DNA of 64,000 nt from Mucilaginibacter paludis DSM 18603 (GTDB lineage: Bacteria; Bacteroidota; Bacteroidia; Sphingobacteriales; Sphingobacteriaceae), in NCBI RefSeq assembly GCF_000166195.2, contig NZ_CM001403.1:7738877-7802876 (forward strand). The letters run 5' to 3'. Positions 9,602 to 17,496 of this stretch are shown piece by piece (positions within the stretch are counted from its first letter, which is position 1; the number at the start of each line of letters is the position of its first letter). Below the pieces are notes generated by a model. The model saw only the letters and a list, made by a program, of their open reading frames with translations, did not search any database and was not told the origin of the DNA. The translations under genes were made by a program, and so were the position numbers.

Positions 9602-11083
9602 ATGAAAAAAATATCATTAATCATTGTGCTGTGTGCTATGCTGGCGTCTTGTAAAAAAGATAGCTCGGGGATAGCACCGGTTGATCCAACCGCACCATTT
9701 TTTTCCATTTACCAGGCGCCAGTAAAGGGCTACGTGGGCGATGTTATGCCATTTTATGACAATAATACCTTCCATCTGTTTTTCCTGGCAGACTGGCGAG
9801 ATAACGCTCCACAATATCATCCCTGGTATAAATTTACAACAACTGATCTGTTAACTTACACAGATAAGGGCATTATGATTGGATATGGCCGGGCCGACCA
9901 GGAAGACTATACATTAGGCACCGGCTCGGTTATCAAAGCAGGAAACAACTACTACGGATATTATACCGGTCACAACTATCTTTTTTTAAACACTGCAAGA
10001 CCGCAGGAGGGAATTATGTACGCGACCAGCACGGATTTAAATTCGTGGACTAAAAAAAGCGGTTTCCTGATCATACCGCCATCTGGTTATGACTTCAATA
10101 ACTTCCGCGACCCTAATATCTTTTTCAATGATGCCACCCAGGAATACTGGATGGTTGTTGGTGCACGTAAAAATAACGTTGGCGAACTGGTGTATTATAC
10201 AACTAAAGATATGGCAGCGCCTAACTGGGTTTTCCAGGGCACTTTTTACGGACCCAATAAATATGACATGCTCGAATGTCCTGATGTTTTTAAGTTAGGG
10301 AATTACTGGTACCTCGTGTTCTCGGATACCAACATGGAGAACGCCACACACTACCGCATTGCTGCCTCGCCATCCGGCCCATGGATTACACCTGCAAATG
10401 AGCTGTTGGACGGTCGTTACTTTTATGCCGCCAAAACGACTTTTGATGGTAAAAACCGATATCTTTTTGGATGGGTGCCTACAAAAAGCGGATTCAGCGA
10501 TGTTGGCGCAAAAGAATTTGCAGGTAATATGAGCAGTCATCTGCTTGTTCAGAATTCCGATGGAACATTATCGGTCTCTGTGCCTGCAACTGTTGAGAGT
10601 GCTGTTGCCAAAGTGGGAACCATAACTGCGACAAATAAGGATGCAACAGTAACGCTATCAGGCAGTAATTATCAGATCAGCAGTTCAAACGGCACCGGAG
10701 CGGCTTATTTCGGAAATATTTCCGGTACTTGTATCATTAAAGGATCAGTAACGTTTTCACAGCTACCCTCCGGTTTCGGGTTCCTGTTCGGATCAGACGG
10801 TACGGCAAACAACACTTTTAAACTGGGCTTTACCAACGGCAATTTACAGAGCGATAATGTGATTAGCGGCGCGGCCAATACAGATGCGTCAATTCCATAC
10901 AAGTTAACGGCGGGACAGGAATATCCGTTTAAGATCGTGATAGAAAATTCAATTGCTACAATATATGTGAATAGTCAGGCGGCGCTAACCACCCGGATTT
11001 ATGCATTGCAGAAAAAAGCATGGGGCATTTATGCCACTAATGGTTCGGCAACCTTTAAAAATTTATCTTTCTATCAAAAATAG
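9602..11083 (+). CDS. GH32 family glycosidase, divergent surface lipoprotein form
   Basis: A 493-residue secreted lipoprotein (signal to Cys17, MLASCKKD) with the five-bladed GH32 fold. The candidate nucleophile is D47 in GYVGDVMPFYD, which replaces the classic NDPNG; RDP is at 169-171 (NNFRDPNIFF) and the acid/base is E225 in LECPDVF. The C-terminal 150 residues look like the GH32 beta-sandwich domain. The GDVMPFYD-type N-terminus is typical of the Bacteroidota GH32 subgroup annotated with DUF4975. An in-frame start at 9554 would add 16 residues overlapping the hairpin and ruin the signal peptide, so 9602 is preferred. It probably cleaves fructan or fructo-oligosaccharides at the surface; endo or exo action is unknown. 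Confidence 0.85.
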   Translation: MKKISLIIVLCAMLASCKKDSSGIAPVDPTAPFFSIYQAPVKGYVGDVMPFYDNNTFHLFFLADWRDNAPQYHPWYKFTTTDLLTYTDKGIMIGYGRADQEDYTLGTGSVIKAGNNYYGYYTGHNYLFLNTARPQEGIMYATSTDLNSWTKKSGFLIIPPSGYDFNNFRDPNIFFNDATQEYWMVVGARKNNVGELVYYTTKDMAAPNWVFQGTFYGPNKYDMLECPDVFKLGNYWYLVFSDTNMENATHYRIAASPSGPWITPANELLDGRYFYAAKTTFDGKNRYLFGWVPTKSGFSDVGAKEFAGNMSSHLLVQNSDGTLSVSVPATVESAVAKVGTITATNKDATVTLSGSNYQISSSNGTGAAYFGNISGTCIIKGSVTFSQLPSGFGFLFGSDGTANNTFKLGFTNGNLQSDNVISGAANTDASIPYKLTAGQEYPFKIVIENSIATIYVNSQAALTTRIYALQKKAWGIYATNGSATFKNLSFYQK

Positions 11084-11133
11084 CATTGACAAAAATGGGC
11101 GGCGGATTTTCGTCGCCCTTTAAACATCCACAA

Positions 11134-12657
11134 ATGAAATTATTTTTAAGGCTAATATTAATAGCAACAGTATACTTTAGCAGCCGGGCGATGGGGCAAA
11201 TACATCAATATCAGGAAGCTTACCGGCCACAACTTCATTTTTCGCCAGGCGCCCACTGGATCAATGACCCGAATGGCATGGTTTATATTGATGGTTCATA
11301 CCATTTATTTTTTCAATATTATCCAGGCGGCACAACCTGGGGGCCGATGCACTGGGGACATGCGACCAGTAAGGATCTGGTACACTGGAAGGAATTGCCG
11401 ATTGCACTGTATCCGGACAGCCTGGGTTACATTTTTTCGGGTAGCGCCGTTGTGGATTCAAATAATACATCTGGTTTCGGCAAGGATGGGAAATATCCGC
11501 TTGTGGCCATATTTACCCATCACGATTCTAAGGGAGAGAAGGCTGGGACCGAGACGTTCCAAAATCAAAGCCTGGCTTATAGCCTTGACCAAGGCCAAAG
11601 CTGGACCAAGTATGCTGGCAATCCGGTATTGAAAAACCCGGGAATAAGGGATTTTCGCGATCCTAAGGTGATGTGGTATGCAGAGCAAAAGAAATGGATC
11701 ATGACTTTGGCTACCAAAGATCATATCACGTTTTATTCGGCACCTGATCTGAAAAACTGGAAGAAAGAAAGCGAGTTTGGCTTAACAGTTGGTGCTCATG
11801 GTGGCGTATGGGAGTGCCCGGATCTGTTCCCATTAAAATTAAACGGGAAGACCTATTGGGTACTGATCGTCAATCTCAATCCCGGCGGCCCGAACGGCGG
11901 ATCTGCGACTCAATACTTTGTTGGACATTTTGACGGGCATGAGTTTGTACCCGTAGATACCCGTATACGCTGGATAGATTACGGTCCGGATGAGTATGCC
12001 GGCGTTACCTGGAGTAATACGGGCAGCCGCAAATTGTTCTTGGGCTGGATGAGTAACTGGAATTATGCAAACGAGGTGCCGACCGAAAAATGGCGGAACG
12101 CGATGACCATACCACGTGAACTTCAATTGAGACAAAGTGATTCTGGCATCCTGGTCACTTCTATGCCGGCTAAAGAATTATATAAAAACGCTGCGGGCAT
12201 GGCGATAACGTTAACAAACGTCAAACTCAACCGGCATCTCGACCTGTCGAAATATACCGGCTCTTTGAAAAATCAGTATGTGTTGAAAGTGAATTTTGCT
12301 CGGATACAAGATTGTTCGGTTCATTTGGTTAGCGAAAGCGGCGATAAATTGACCATCGGTTTTGACAAGGCGAAAAACCGGTATTATATTGACAGAACTA
12401 ACGCGGGCATCATTGACTTTCACAAAGGTTTTGCCGGAAGATTTTATGCGCCGCGTTTAACATCCTCCAAAAGCGCCGATTTGACTTTGGTGGTGGATAA
12501 ATCCTCAATCGAACTTTTCGCAGATGGTGGGCTAAGCGTGATGACGGCTATATTTTTCCCTAAGGCAAATCTTGAAAAATTGATTCTGGAAAGTCAAACC
12601 GAAGTGACAATTCAAAAATTGCAAATAACAGGACTCAAATCTATCTGGAAAAACTAA
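11134..12657 (+). CDS. GH32 fructanase (levanase/inulinase/invertase type)
   Basis: A 507-residue secreted GH32 enzyme with a signal peptide (about 1-21, ending SSRAMGQ). All three catalytic motifs are canonical: nucleophile D45 in HWINDPNG, R175-D176-P177 in DFRDPKV, and acid/base E227 in WECPDLF. HWGHATSKDLVHWKELPIAL is the usual GH32 block and is quoted here in full as 20 residues. The C-terminal domain (about 350-507) is the beta-sandwich with SIELFADGG. An upstream in-frame start at 11086 would add 16 residues before the signal peptide and is rejected. No lipobox is visible, so it is probably periplasmic and releases fructose from imported oligosaccharide for the MFS porter. Confidence 0.93.
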   Translation: MKLFLRLILIATVYFSSRAMGQIHQYQEAYRPQLHFSPGAHWINDPNGMVYIDGSYHLFFQYYPGGTTWGPMHWGHATSKDLVHWKELPIALYPDSLGYIFSGSAVVDSNNTSGFGKDGKYPLVAIFTHHDSKGEKAGTETFQNQSLAYSLDQGQSWTKYAGNPVLKNPGIRDFRDPKVMWYAEQKKWIMTLATKDHITFYSAPDLKNWKKESEFGLTVGAHGGVWECPDLFPLKLNGKTYWVLIVNLNPGGPNGGSATQYFVGHFDGHEFVPVDTRIRWIDYGPDEYAGVTWSNTGSRKLFLGWMSNWNYANEVPTEKWRNAMTIPRELQLRQSDSGILVTSMPAKELYKNAAGMAITLTNVKLNRHLDLSKYTGSLKNQYVLKVNFARIQDCSVHLVSESGDKLTIGFDKAKNRYYIDRTNAGIIDFHKGFAGRFYAPRLTSSKSADLTLVVDKSSIELFADGGLSVMTAIFFPKANLEKLILESQTEVTIQKLQITGLKSIWKN

Positions 12658-12711
12658 AACAGGTTGCTAACTTTTGTTTTATTTAAAGGACTACATTTTC
12701 GCCTTCGCAAT

Positions 12712-12733
12712 CTGGTCATTTTAAATTGGCCAG
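12712..12733 (+). terminator. Weak hairpin after the fructan operon
   Basis: CTGGTCA (12712-12718) can pair with TGGCCAG (12727-12733), with one G-U pair, about 55 bases after the last fructan gene. No clear T-run follows. It may help end the transcript, but the support is weak. Confidence 0.3.
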
Positions 12734-12749
12734 AAGGGGGAGATCATGA

Positions 12750-13144
12750 GTGGCTTATCCAATCAAAGAACAAAACCTGTCTAAAGATAAACGGAAAGAT
12801 TTGAAAAAAAAGGCAGGTAAGATAGGGGCGGAGAGGTGTTGAGAACAAAAAAGAAGCATCCTGGAAAATGAGGTTCAAAGCCGACTGGAATAAAGCAAGT
12901 AAAAAGAAAGAATACGAAACAAAAGACTATAGTTTCAAGTTTAAAAAGTTTTATGACCTGTTTGCCTCCACTGGTAATATGGTCGACGGAATCACCAATA
13001 TAACCAAGGGCAGGTGATGATGATTTTGGGGGTAAGACGGAGGCCGATGGATATATAGACTTGGTTATTCCCAAGTTTGATGTGATAAAGAGTCTGGAAG
13101 ATGTATCCGGTATCAGTGCAAATTTTATGTTGATTAAAAACTTT
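12750..13144 (+). pseudogene. Decayed gene remnant of unknown family
   Basis: Three consecutive short open stretches in three frames read like one protein. Frame one (12750-12842) is Lys-rich and ends in GKIGAERC. Frame two (12826-13017) contains MRFKADWNKASKKKEYE and FYDLFASTGNMVDG. Frame three (from about 13010) reads DDDFGGKTEADGYIDLVIP and continues without a stop into the gene that starts at 13145. Each step is a frame change, so at least two indels are needed. The amino acid composition looks coding (many K, D and aromatic residues, few stops). I do not recognise the family. The minus-strand open frame over the same bases (12781-13182) is hydrophobic and Ser/Phe-rich as expected from a shadow. 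Confidence 0.5.
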
Positions 13145-13741
13145 ATGAAACGATTATTAATATTTTTACTAACAGCTTTCATGGGCTATTCATGTAGTGC
13201 ACAACAAAAAGTGGATTTAGAGAAATTGACATTTAAAGAAGATCCACGGGTTATCGTAAAAGATCGTAAAAAATCTGCTGATAGAACAGAACCTTTAACC
13301 TCTTTACCAGCTTATACTACTTATGATATTGAAGGTTACAGTTTTGGGCCTGTGTCATTAACAGAACATTGTTTTGTTGCATTTTTGCTCAACTCTATCG
13401 AAGAAAAGAAATTAGTTGGGCTCATTATAGGATTTGAAACCACTGCAGAATCAGAAGCAATCTATAAGTATGTATCACAACGGTATGGCAAGTCGGTGGT
13501 GCTTCAAAAAGAGGCTCAATTAAAAGATAGCCATAACAAGCCTTATCAAGGTTCTTCTGCTTTTTTGTGGAGAAACATACAGCCAGGTAAATCTTTACTG
13601 TTATCAAGCATTTATGAGTTTGTAGATGGTAAGCCGATCAAGCATACAGACTTAGTACTCATTAACAATGACCAGAAACCAGCTTATGAAACCAATTTTA
13701 AAACAGTGCTTGATAGGGTGATAAAAACCTATACACCATAA
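13145..13741 (+). CDS. Small secreted or lipoprotein of unknown function
   Basis: A 198-residue protein with a clear export signal (MKRLLIFLLTAFMGYSC), where Cys17 could be lipidated. The mature part is soluble and mixed alpha/beta, with YTTYDIEGYSFGPVSL and SSAFLWRNIQPGKSLLL. I recognise no domain or catalytic motif. The ATG at 13145 is chosen because an upstream in-frame TTG at 13061 would fuse the remnant before it and bury the signal peptide. It stands alone in an AT-rich, decayed patch, so it may be recently acquired or the survivor of a lost cassette. Confidence 0.7.
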   Translation: MKRLLIFLLTAFMGYSCSAQQKVDLEKLTFKEDPRVIVKDRKKSADRTEPLTSLPAYTTYDIEGYSFGPVSLTEHCFVAFLLNSIEEKKLVGLIIGFETTAESEAIYKYVSQRYGKSVVLQKEAQLKDSHNKPYQGSSAFLWRNIQPGKSLLLSSIYEFVDGKPIKHTDLVLINNDQKPAYETNFKTVLDRVIKTYTP

Positions 13742-13949
13742 TGGTCTTCAAAAATTTTTGTTGCAAAAAATCACATCGTACATGCCGGGCAAACACGCAG
13801 AAGATGCAATCGAAGTTTGTTATATATAAACCTATTATCCATCACTCTGAATATTCGACTGGTAATCGGTTATTTTCTCAGGTTGAAGGGTTTACAAAAT
13901 GCTCGAATTATTAAAAACCGTTGACAGATTACATAAAAATCTTTAATAT

Positions 13950-14261
13950 TTATTCACGCTTCACGCCAACCATAATGAATCTATTTATTTGATTTCTGTC
14001 AAATATTGAAGAATACGACAGGGAATCCATATCAAAACTTTTATTTGATACAAGAGCAAATCCTAATTCAATCCGATAATCAAAGCTATTTGGGAGATAT
14101 TTGTAACTATTATACCTAATTATCTCCATTCCGTCAAAATCAAAATAGCCCTCTCTTTCGTGATACTCATCTCCGAAAATTTGCTGGTGGAGAGATATTA
14201 GTACTTTAGTCGAGTGGAGTATTAAACTTTCGACATGCTCTTTAAATTCCTTTACCACCAA
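13950..14261 (-). CDS. Hypothetical protein, possibly part of a broken gene
   Basis: An open frame of 103 residues with a TTG start at 14261. The composition looks real: FGDEYHEREGYFDFDGMEI and a C-terminal SSIFDRNQINRFIMVGV. In the same frame, only three codons upstream, is the TAG that ends the preceding fragment (14271-14450), which itself has an in-frame TAA. The two may therefore be one gene split by stop codons, or two small neighbouring genes. No family was recognised and there is no signal peptide. The weak start codon lowers confidence that it is expressed. Confidence 0.4.
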   Translation of the reverse strand: MVVKEFKEHVESLILHSTKVLISLHQQIFGDEYHEREGYFDFDGMEIIRYNSYKYLPNSFDYRIELGFALVSNKSFDMDSLSYSSIFDRNQINRFIMVGVKRE

Positions 14262-14270
14262 TTTTATAAA

Positions 14271-14450
14271 CTACCAATTTATCGTAGTCTCGCCACTCTT
14301 ATAATCTCTGAATATTTCTTCATTGAAGGTGATTGAGTGTTTTGACTTGTCTATTTCGATTGACGTAAACCATTCATTCCGCGGATAATTGATTTGATGA
14401 TCAACAAATTGATTGAATTATATTTCGATATCGTCAATTAGCCGTTTCAT
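14271..14450 (-). pseudogene. Small gene fragment with an internal stop codon
   Basis: Reading from an ATG at 14450 gives MKRLIDDIEI, then TAA, then 48 residues in the same frame (HQINYPRNEWFTSIEIDK and ITFNEEIFRDYKSGETTINW) before TAG at 14271-14273. The sequence after the stop has good coding character, so the TAA at codon 11 looks like a disabling mutation. The N-terminus resembles small cytosolic immunity-like proteins, but I cannot name a family. Confidence 0.4.
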
Positions 14451-14476
14451 AAGGTGTAGTGTTACTTTTTGTAAAA

Positions 14477-14572
14477 TGTATAGATTTTATCATCAGTGAA
14501 TGTGGCGAATTTGCTGATAATGAGCAACAATTAATAGAAGAAGTTAAGAAAGAGATTGAAAAAAGAAGTTAG
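14477..14572 (+). pseudogene. C-terminal gene remnant
   Basis: A 31-codon open stretch ends at TAG 14570-14572 and reads CIDFIISECGEFADNEQQ followed by a Glu/Lys-rich helix (EEVKKEIEKRS). It has no start codon of its own and no upstream extension. It looks like the 3' tail of a lost gene. A few bases later (14591-14655) another stretch reads PTYVQLTVSELNNWL, like the start of a helix-turn-helix or excisionase protein cut off by the neighbouring gene. Confidence 0.3.
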
Positions 14573-14660
14573 TTACTTAAAATTCTCCTAACAAAAAACC
14601 CTAAGCCAACATACGTTCAACTTACGGTAAGTGAATTAAATAACTGGTTAGGGGGGGATC

Positions 14661-15176
14661 TTATTTGTCATCATAAAACTGGTAATAAACGTCAAATAAA
14701 TAGTCATGAAAACCCCATCCAATATCGATAGTATCATTTACTATTTTTCGCGCTCTATCGGAAAACTTATCCAGTAAACTCTCGTTTCTTATAAGTTTCA
14801 AAACAGCCAGATATGTTGATTCTATGCTGGAATAAAATGCCTCATTGATATCTCCAAAGTCGTTTGTAAATTGCACACCAGTTTCCACGTAGAAAAGCAT
14901 CAAGTCAGCAAGTAAATCCGACGAAGCTCCTAATTTTTTAAAGTCACTTATTGCTTGTTTGCCGTCTTTGAGGTTGTAGCCGTAACCCCGTTTTGGATAA
15001 AATGCTTCAAATACCTTGTCACGGTATTTATTGAATAGCTCTCTTTCATTTGGATTTACATAAAAGTCGAAAAACTCTTTAACCGATTTGTTTTTTGTAT
15101 ATAAGTCGGCTATAAGATTAATGATTTTCTCCTTGTCGAGTTTTTTAAGTTCTTTCTTAATGTCACTCAGTCCCAT
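14661..15176 (-). CDS. DUF6155-like small cytosolic protein
   Basis: A 171-residue, mostly helical, charged protein without signal peptide. The N-terminus (MGLSDIKKELKKLDKEKIIN), followed by LYTKNKSVKEFFDFYVNP and KQAISDFKKLGASSDLLADL, resembles the family I know as DUF6155, common in Bacteroidota and often in accessory regions. Its function is unknown. The length fits that family. It sits between degraded fragments and the tRNA-Leu gene. The name is from memory; a profile search would confirm it. Confidence 0.6.
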   Translation of the reverse strand: MGLSDIKKELKKLDKEKIINLIADLYTKNKSVKEFFDFYVNPNERELFNKYRDKVFEAFYPKRGYGYNLKDGKQAISDFKKLGASSDLLADLMLFYVETGVQFTNDFGDINEAFYSSIESTYLAVLKLIRNESLLDKFSDRARKIVNDTIDIGWGFHDYLFDVYYQFYDDK

Positions 15177-15293
15177 ATCTTTTTAATTGCCGTTTTGGCT
15201 ACTATAGTGAAAATTTCTCTTTCGAAAGATAAAATAATGCGATTGAATATTAAAAAGAAGATTAACAATAATGTTAAACATTTTCCCTATAGC

Positions 15294-15330
15294 AAAAAAA
15301 CCGTAAGTCAAACTTACGTCAGACTTACGG
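15294..15330 (-). terminator. Rho-independent terminator of tRNA-Leu
   Basis: On the minus strand, just after the tRNA 3' end, CCGTAAGTC and GACTTACGG (plus-strand arms 15301-15309 and 15322-15330) form a 9-bp stem followed by a run of seven T (plus-strand A 15294-15300). Confidence 0.8.
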
Positions 15331-15334
15331 TCAG

Positions 15335-15414
15335 TACCCAGCGCCGGAGTCGAACCGGCACGGTTTCCCACAGGTGTTTGAGACCAGCGCGTCTACCAAT
15401 TCCGCCAGCTGGGC
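15335..15414 (-). tRNA. tRNA-Leu, anticodon CAA
   Basis: An 80-nt tRNA without encoded CCA. The acceptor arm GCCCAGC pairs with GCTGGGT (first pair G-U), the D arm is GCGGAATTGGTAGACGC, the anticodon loop is CTCAAAC with anticodon CAA, and the T arm is GCCGG-TTCGACT-CCGGC. The 11-nt variable region is long, as in class II tRNA-Leu. The anticodon stem has one T-T mismatch. It decodes UUG. Confidence 0.95.
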
Positions 15415-15442
15415 ATCTTTGATTCTAAACGACTTTGATTGT

Positions 15443-15973
15443 TTAGAAGCGGGCTGCAAATGTATTTAAAGAATCCTTAATTCGCAATAGATATTTCTGT
15501 TTAAAGTAAATATCTTTGATGTTTTTTAAGGTTGTTATCTTATTAGCCTGATTATCTGTTTCATAATTTTTGATCAGGCTGGATAATTGGGCATTTAAAT
15601 CGTTTTCTATACCTGCAAGCTGTGTTTTAATTGCCAGTAAACCTGCTTCGTCATCAACTTCCATCAGGTTTTCATTAATTTCCATCATCTCCATTAAAAA
15701 ATCGGGGGCAAGCTGATGTTTATCTCCTTCGGCTAACAGTCCGTGTTGTTGCAGGATATATTCCGTTAATTTGGGCGGGTTTGACAGTACCTGGTAAGCT
15801 TTGTTATTTAGGGTGGATAGTTCTAAAATCTCCTGTTGCCTGGCCTCGCTTTCGTTAGCGTAAAAATCAGGATGATAGCGTTTACTCAGCTCGTAAAATT
15901 TATTTTTCAAAACTTTAGCGTCAATTGTAAATGACTCCGGAAGCCCGTAAAATTCAAAGTAACTTGTGGTCAT
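15443..15973 (-). CDS. hscB: Fe-S cluster assembly co-chaperone HscB (DnaJ-like)
   Basis: A 176-residue J-domain co-chaperone. The N-terminal J-domain starts YFEFYGLPESFTID, as in HscB, and carries the HPD motif in KRYHPDFYANES that stimulates the ATPase of the partner Hsp70. The C-terminal part (about 90-176) is the three-helix domain that binds the IscU-type scaffold. The length matches HscB (about 170). No hscA or isc gene is nearby, so it acts with proteins encoded elsewhere. It is the last gene of a minus-strand run and is separated from rseP by a repeat-filled gap. Confidence 0.85.
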   Translation of the reverse strand: MTTSYFEFYGLPESFTIDAKVLKNKFYELSKRYHPDFYANESEARQQEILELSTLNNKAYQVLSNPPKLTEYILQQHGLLAEGDKHQLAPDFLMEMMEINENLMEVDDEAGLLAIKTQLAGIENDLNAQLSSLIKNYETDNQANKITTLKNIKDIYFKQKYLLRIKDSLNTFAARF

Positions 15974-15989
15974 CGGTGTGTGTTGTGGA

Positions 15990-16130
15990 GTTATTAAGTT
16001 ATTGGTTATTCAGTTACTGGTTATTGAGTTATGCAGACCCGTAGCCATCGCTAATGAAACAGAAAAGAACATAGCTATTTACTATTTATAAGTTTTACAG
16101 CAGAAATACAGTAGCCAATAACTTAATAAC
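15990..16130. repeat. Long intergenic inverted repeat, TTATTGAGTTATTGG family
   Basis: GTTATTAAGTTATTGG (15990-16005) is exactly complementary to CCAATAACTTAATAAC (16115-16130). Further copies of the same word lie inside and outside these arms (GGTTATTGAGTTAT near 16019-16032; CCCAATAACT near 16149). A second locus with the same words lies at 45831-46002. Confidence 0.75.
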
Positions 16131-16156
16131 CCATTAACTAATTAACCACCCAATAA

Positions 16157-17482
16157 CTACTTCACCACGTGCTTAATGATATCGTTACCATAAACAAATA
16201 CCATCAGGGTTATTAAAATTACAAAACCTACAATTTGTGCACGCTCCATAAACTTATCGCTTAACGGTTTGCCTTTAATCATCTCAATAATCAGGAACAT
16301 GGCATGGCCGCCGTCTAACACGGGGATAGGCAACAGATTCATCAGGGCCAACGCCATTGATAATAAGCCCACCAGGCCCCAGAACTTGGGCCAGTCGATA
16401 TGACTGCCAAACATGGTTGCTATTTGTACAGGGCCTGCAAATGCTTTATTAGCCTTTACTTCGCCTTTAAATACCTTACCTAAGCCCTTGGCATTATCAG
16501 CGAAACTGCTCCACGCTTTTGATGCGCCAACCGGCAGTGATCCGAAAAAACCAAATGTTTCTTTCTTTTCTTCCGGAAAGCTATCCCTGTCTCTTGCAAA
16601 GCCGAGCGTACCGTCAGGCTTAACATTTACTACAAGGTCTTGCAGGGTGCCGGCTCTTTTAACCGATAAATGTGTTTGCCCGTTTTTATACTTGGCTATT
16701 TGATCCTGGTATTCGTCAAAAAACTGGATCGGTTGGTTATTAACCGCTACAATACTATCACCTTTTGCCAGGCCAGCCTTAAAGGCGTTGCTGTTGGGCA
16801 CCACAGAATCTACTTTAAATTTGGTACGAAGGTTAATAAACTCGTCGATACCCAAGTCTGACAGATCATTCAAAATGGTAGGAGGGATGGCTATAGTTAA
16901 CACGTTGTTACCGCGTACTACAGTAAGCTTGGTATTCCCCATTAAAACTTTTGAGGTTCTTAACTCATCATAGCGTACTATAGGCTTGCCGTTAATTTCG
17001 GTTATTTTATCGCCCGCTTTAAGGCCTATTTTTTTACCGATAATGCCGGGAGCAATACCGTATTTGACGCTGCTTGAAGGGATATAAGTTTCTCCGTATT
17101 TAACTGTCAGCATCCAGAAGATGAAGATGCCCAATACAATATTGACAAAAATACCTGCCAGCATCACAATTAAGCGTTGCCAGGCTGGTTTTGAGCGAAA
17201 CTCCCAGGGCTGGGCAGGGCCTGCCATTTGCTCGGTATCCATAGATTCATCAATCATCCCGGCAATTTTCACATAACCGCCTAATGGCAACCAGCCTATA
17301 CCATATTCAACACCTTTATAATGAAATTTAACCAGGCTAATATTCCAGGCATCAAAAAACAAATAAAATTTTTCTACTTTAATTCCAAAAGCGCGGGCCG
17401 CTAAAAAGTGCCCAAGCTCATGCAATATCACCAAGATCGAAAGGCCCAGTATCAACTGAACTATCATTATTACTACACTCAT
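16157..17482 (-). CDS. rseP: Site-2 metalloprotease RseP (M50 family)
   Basis: A 441-residue inner-membrane zinc protease that cuts transmembrane substrates such as anti-sigma factors or signal-peptide remnants. The zinc motif HELGHF is at 21-26 in the first membrane helix. Two PDZ domains lie in the middle (the first around IGLKAGDKITEINGKP, the second around AGLAKGDSIVAVNNQP). NLLPIPVLDGGH near the C-terminus supplies the third zinc ligand. Length and order match RseP. It starts 14 bp after dxr, a common bacterial arrangement, so the two are probably co-transcribed. Confidence 0.93.
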   Translation of the reverse strand: MSVVIMIVQLILGLSILVILHELGHFLAARAFGIKVEKFYLFFDAWNISLVKFHYKGVEYGIGWLPLGGYVKIAGMIDESMDTEQMAGPAQPWEFRSKPAWQRLIVMLAGIFVNIVLGIFIFWMLTVKYGETYIPSSSVKYGIAPGIIGKKIGLKAGDKITEINGKPIVRYDELRTSKVLMGNTKLTVVRGNNVLTIAIPPTILNDLSDLGIDEFINLRTKFKVDSVVPNSNAFKAGLAKGDSIVAVNNQPIQFFDEYQDQIAKYKNGQTHLSVKRAGTLQDLVVNVKPDGTLGFARDRDSFPEEKKETFGFFGSLPVGASKAWSSFADNAKGLGKVFKGEVKANKAFAGPVQIATMFGSHIDWPKFWGLVGLLSMALALMNLLPIPVLDGGHAMFLIIEMIKGKPLSDKFMERAQIVGFVILITLMVFVYGNDIIKHVVK

Positions 17483-17496
17483 TCCTTCTAATTATA

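Noticed and set aside
13061..13144. N-terminal extension of the 13145 gene
   Set aside because: TTG start that would place a Lys/Asp-rich stretch in front of an obvious signal peptide; it is part of the decayed upstream gene.
12781..13182. 133-codon minus-strand frame
   Set aside because: The plus-strand fragments have better coding character, and the minus frame overlaps the start of a clear secreted protein.
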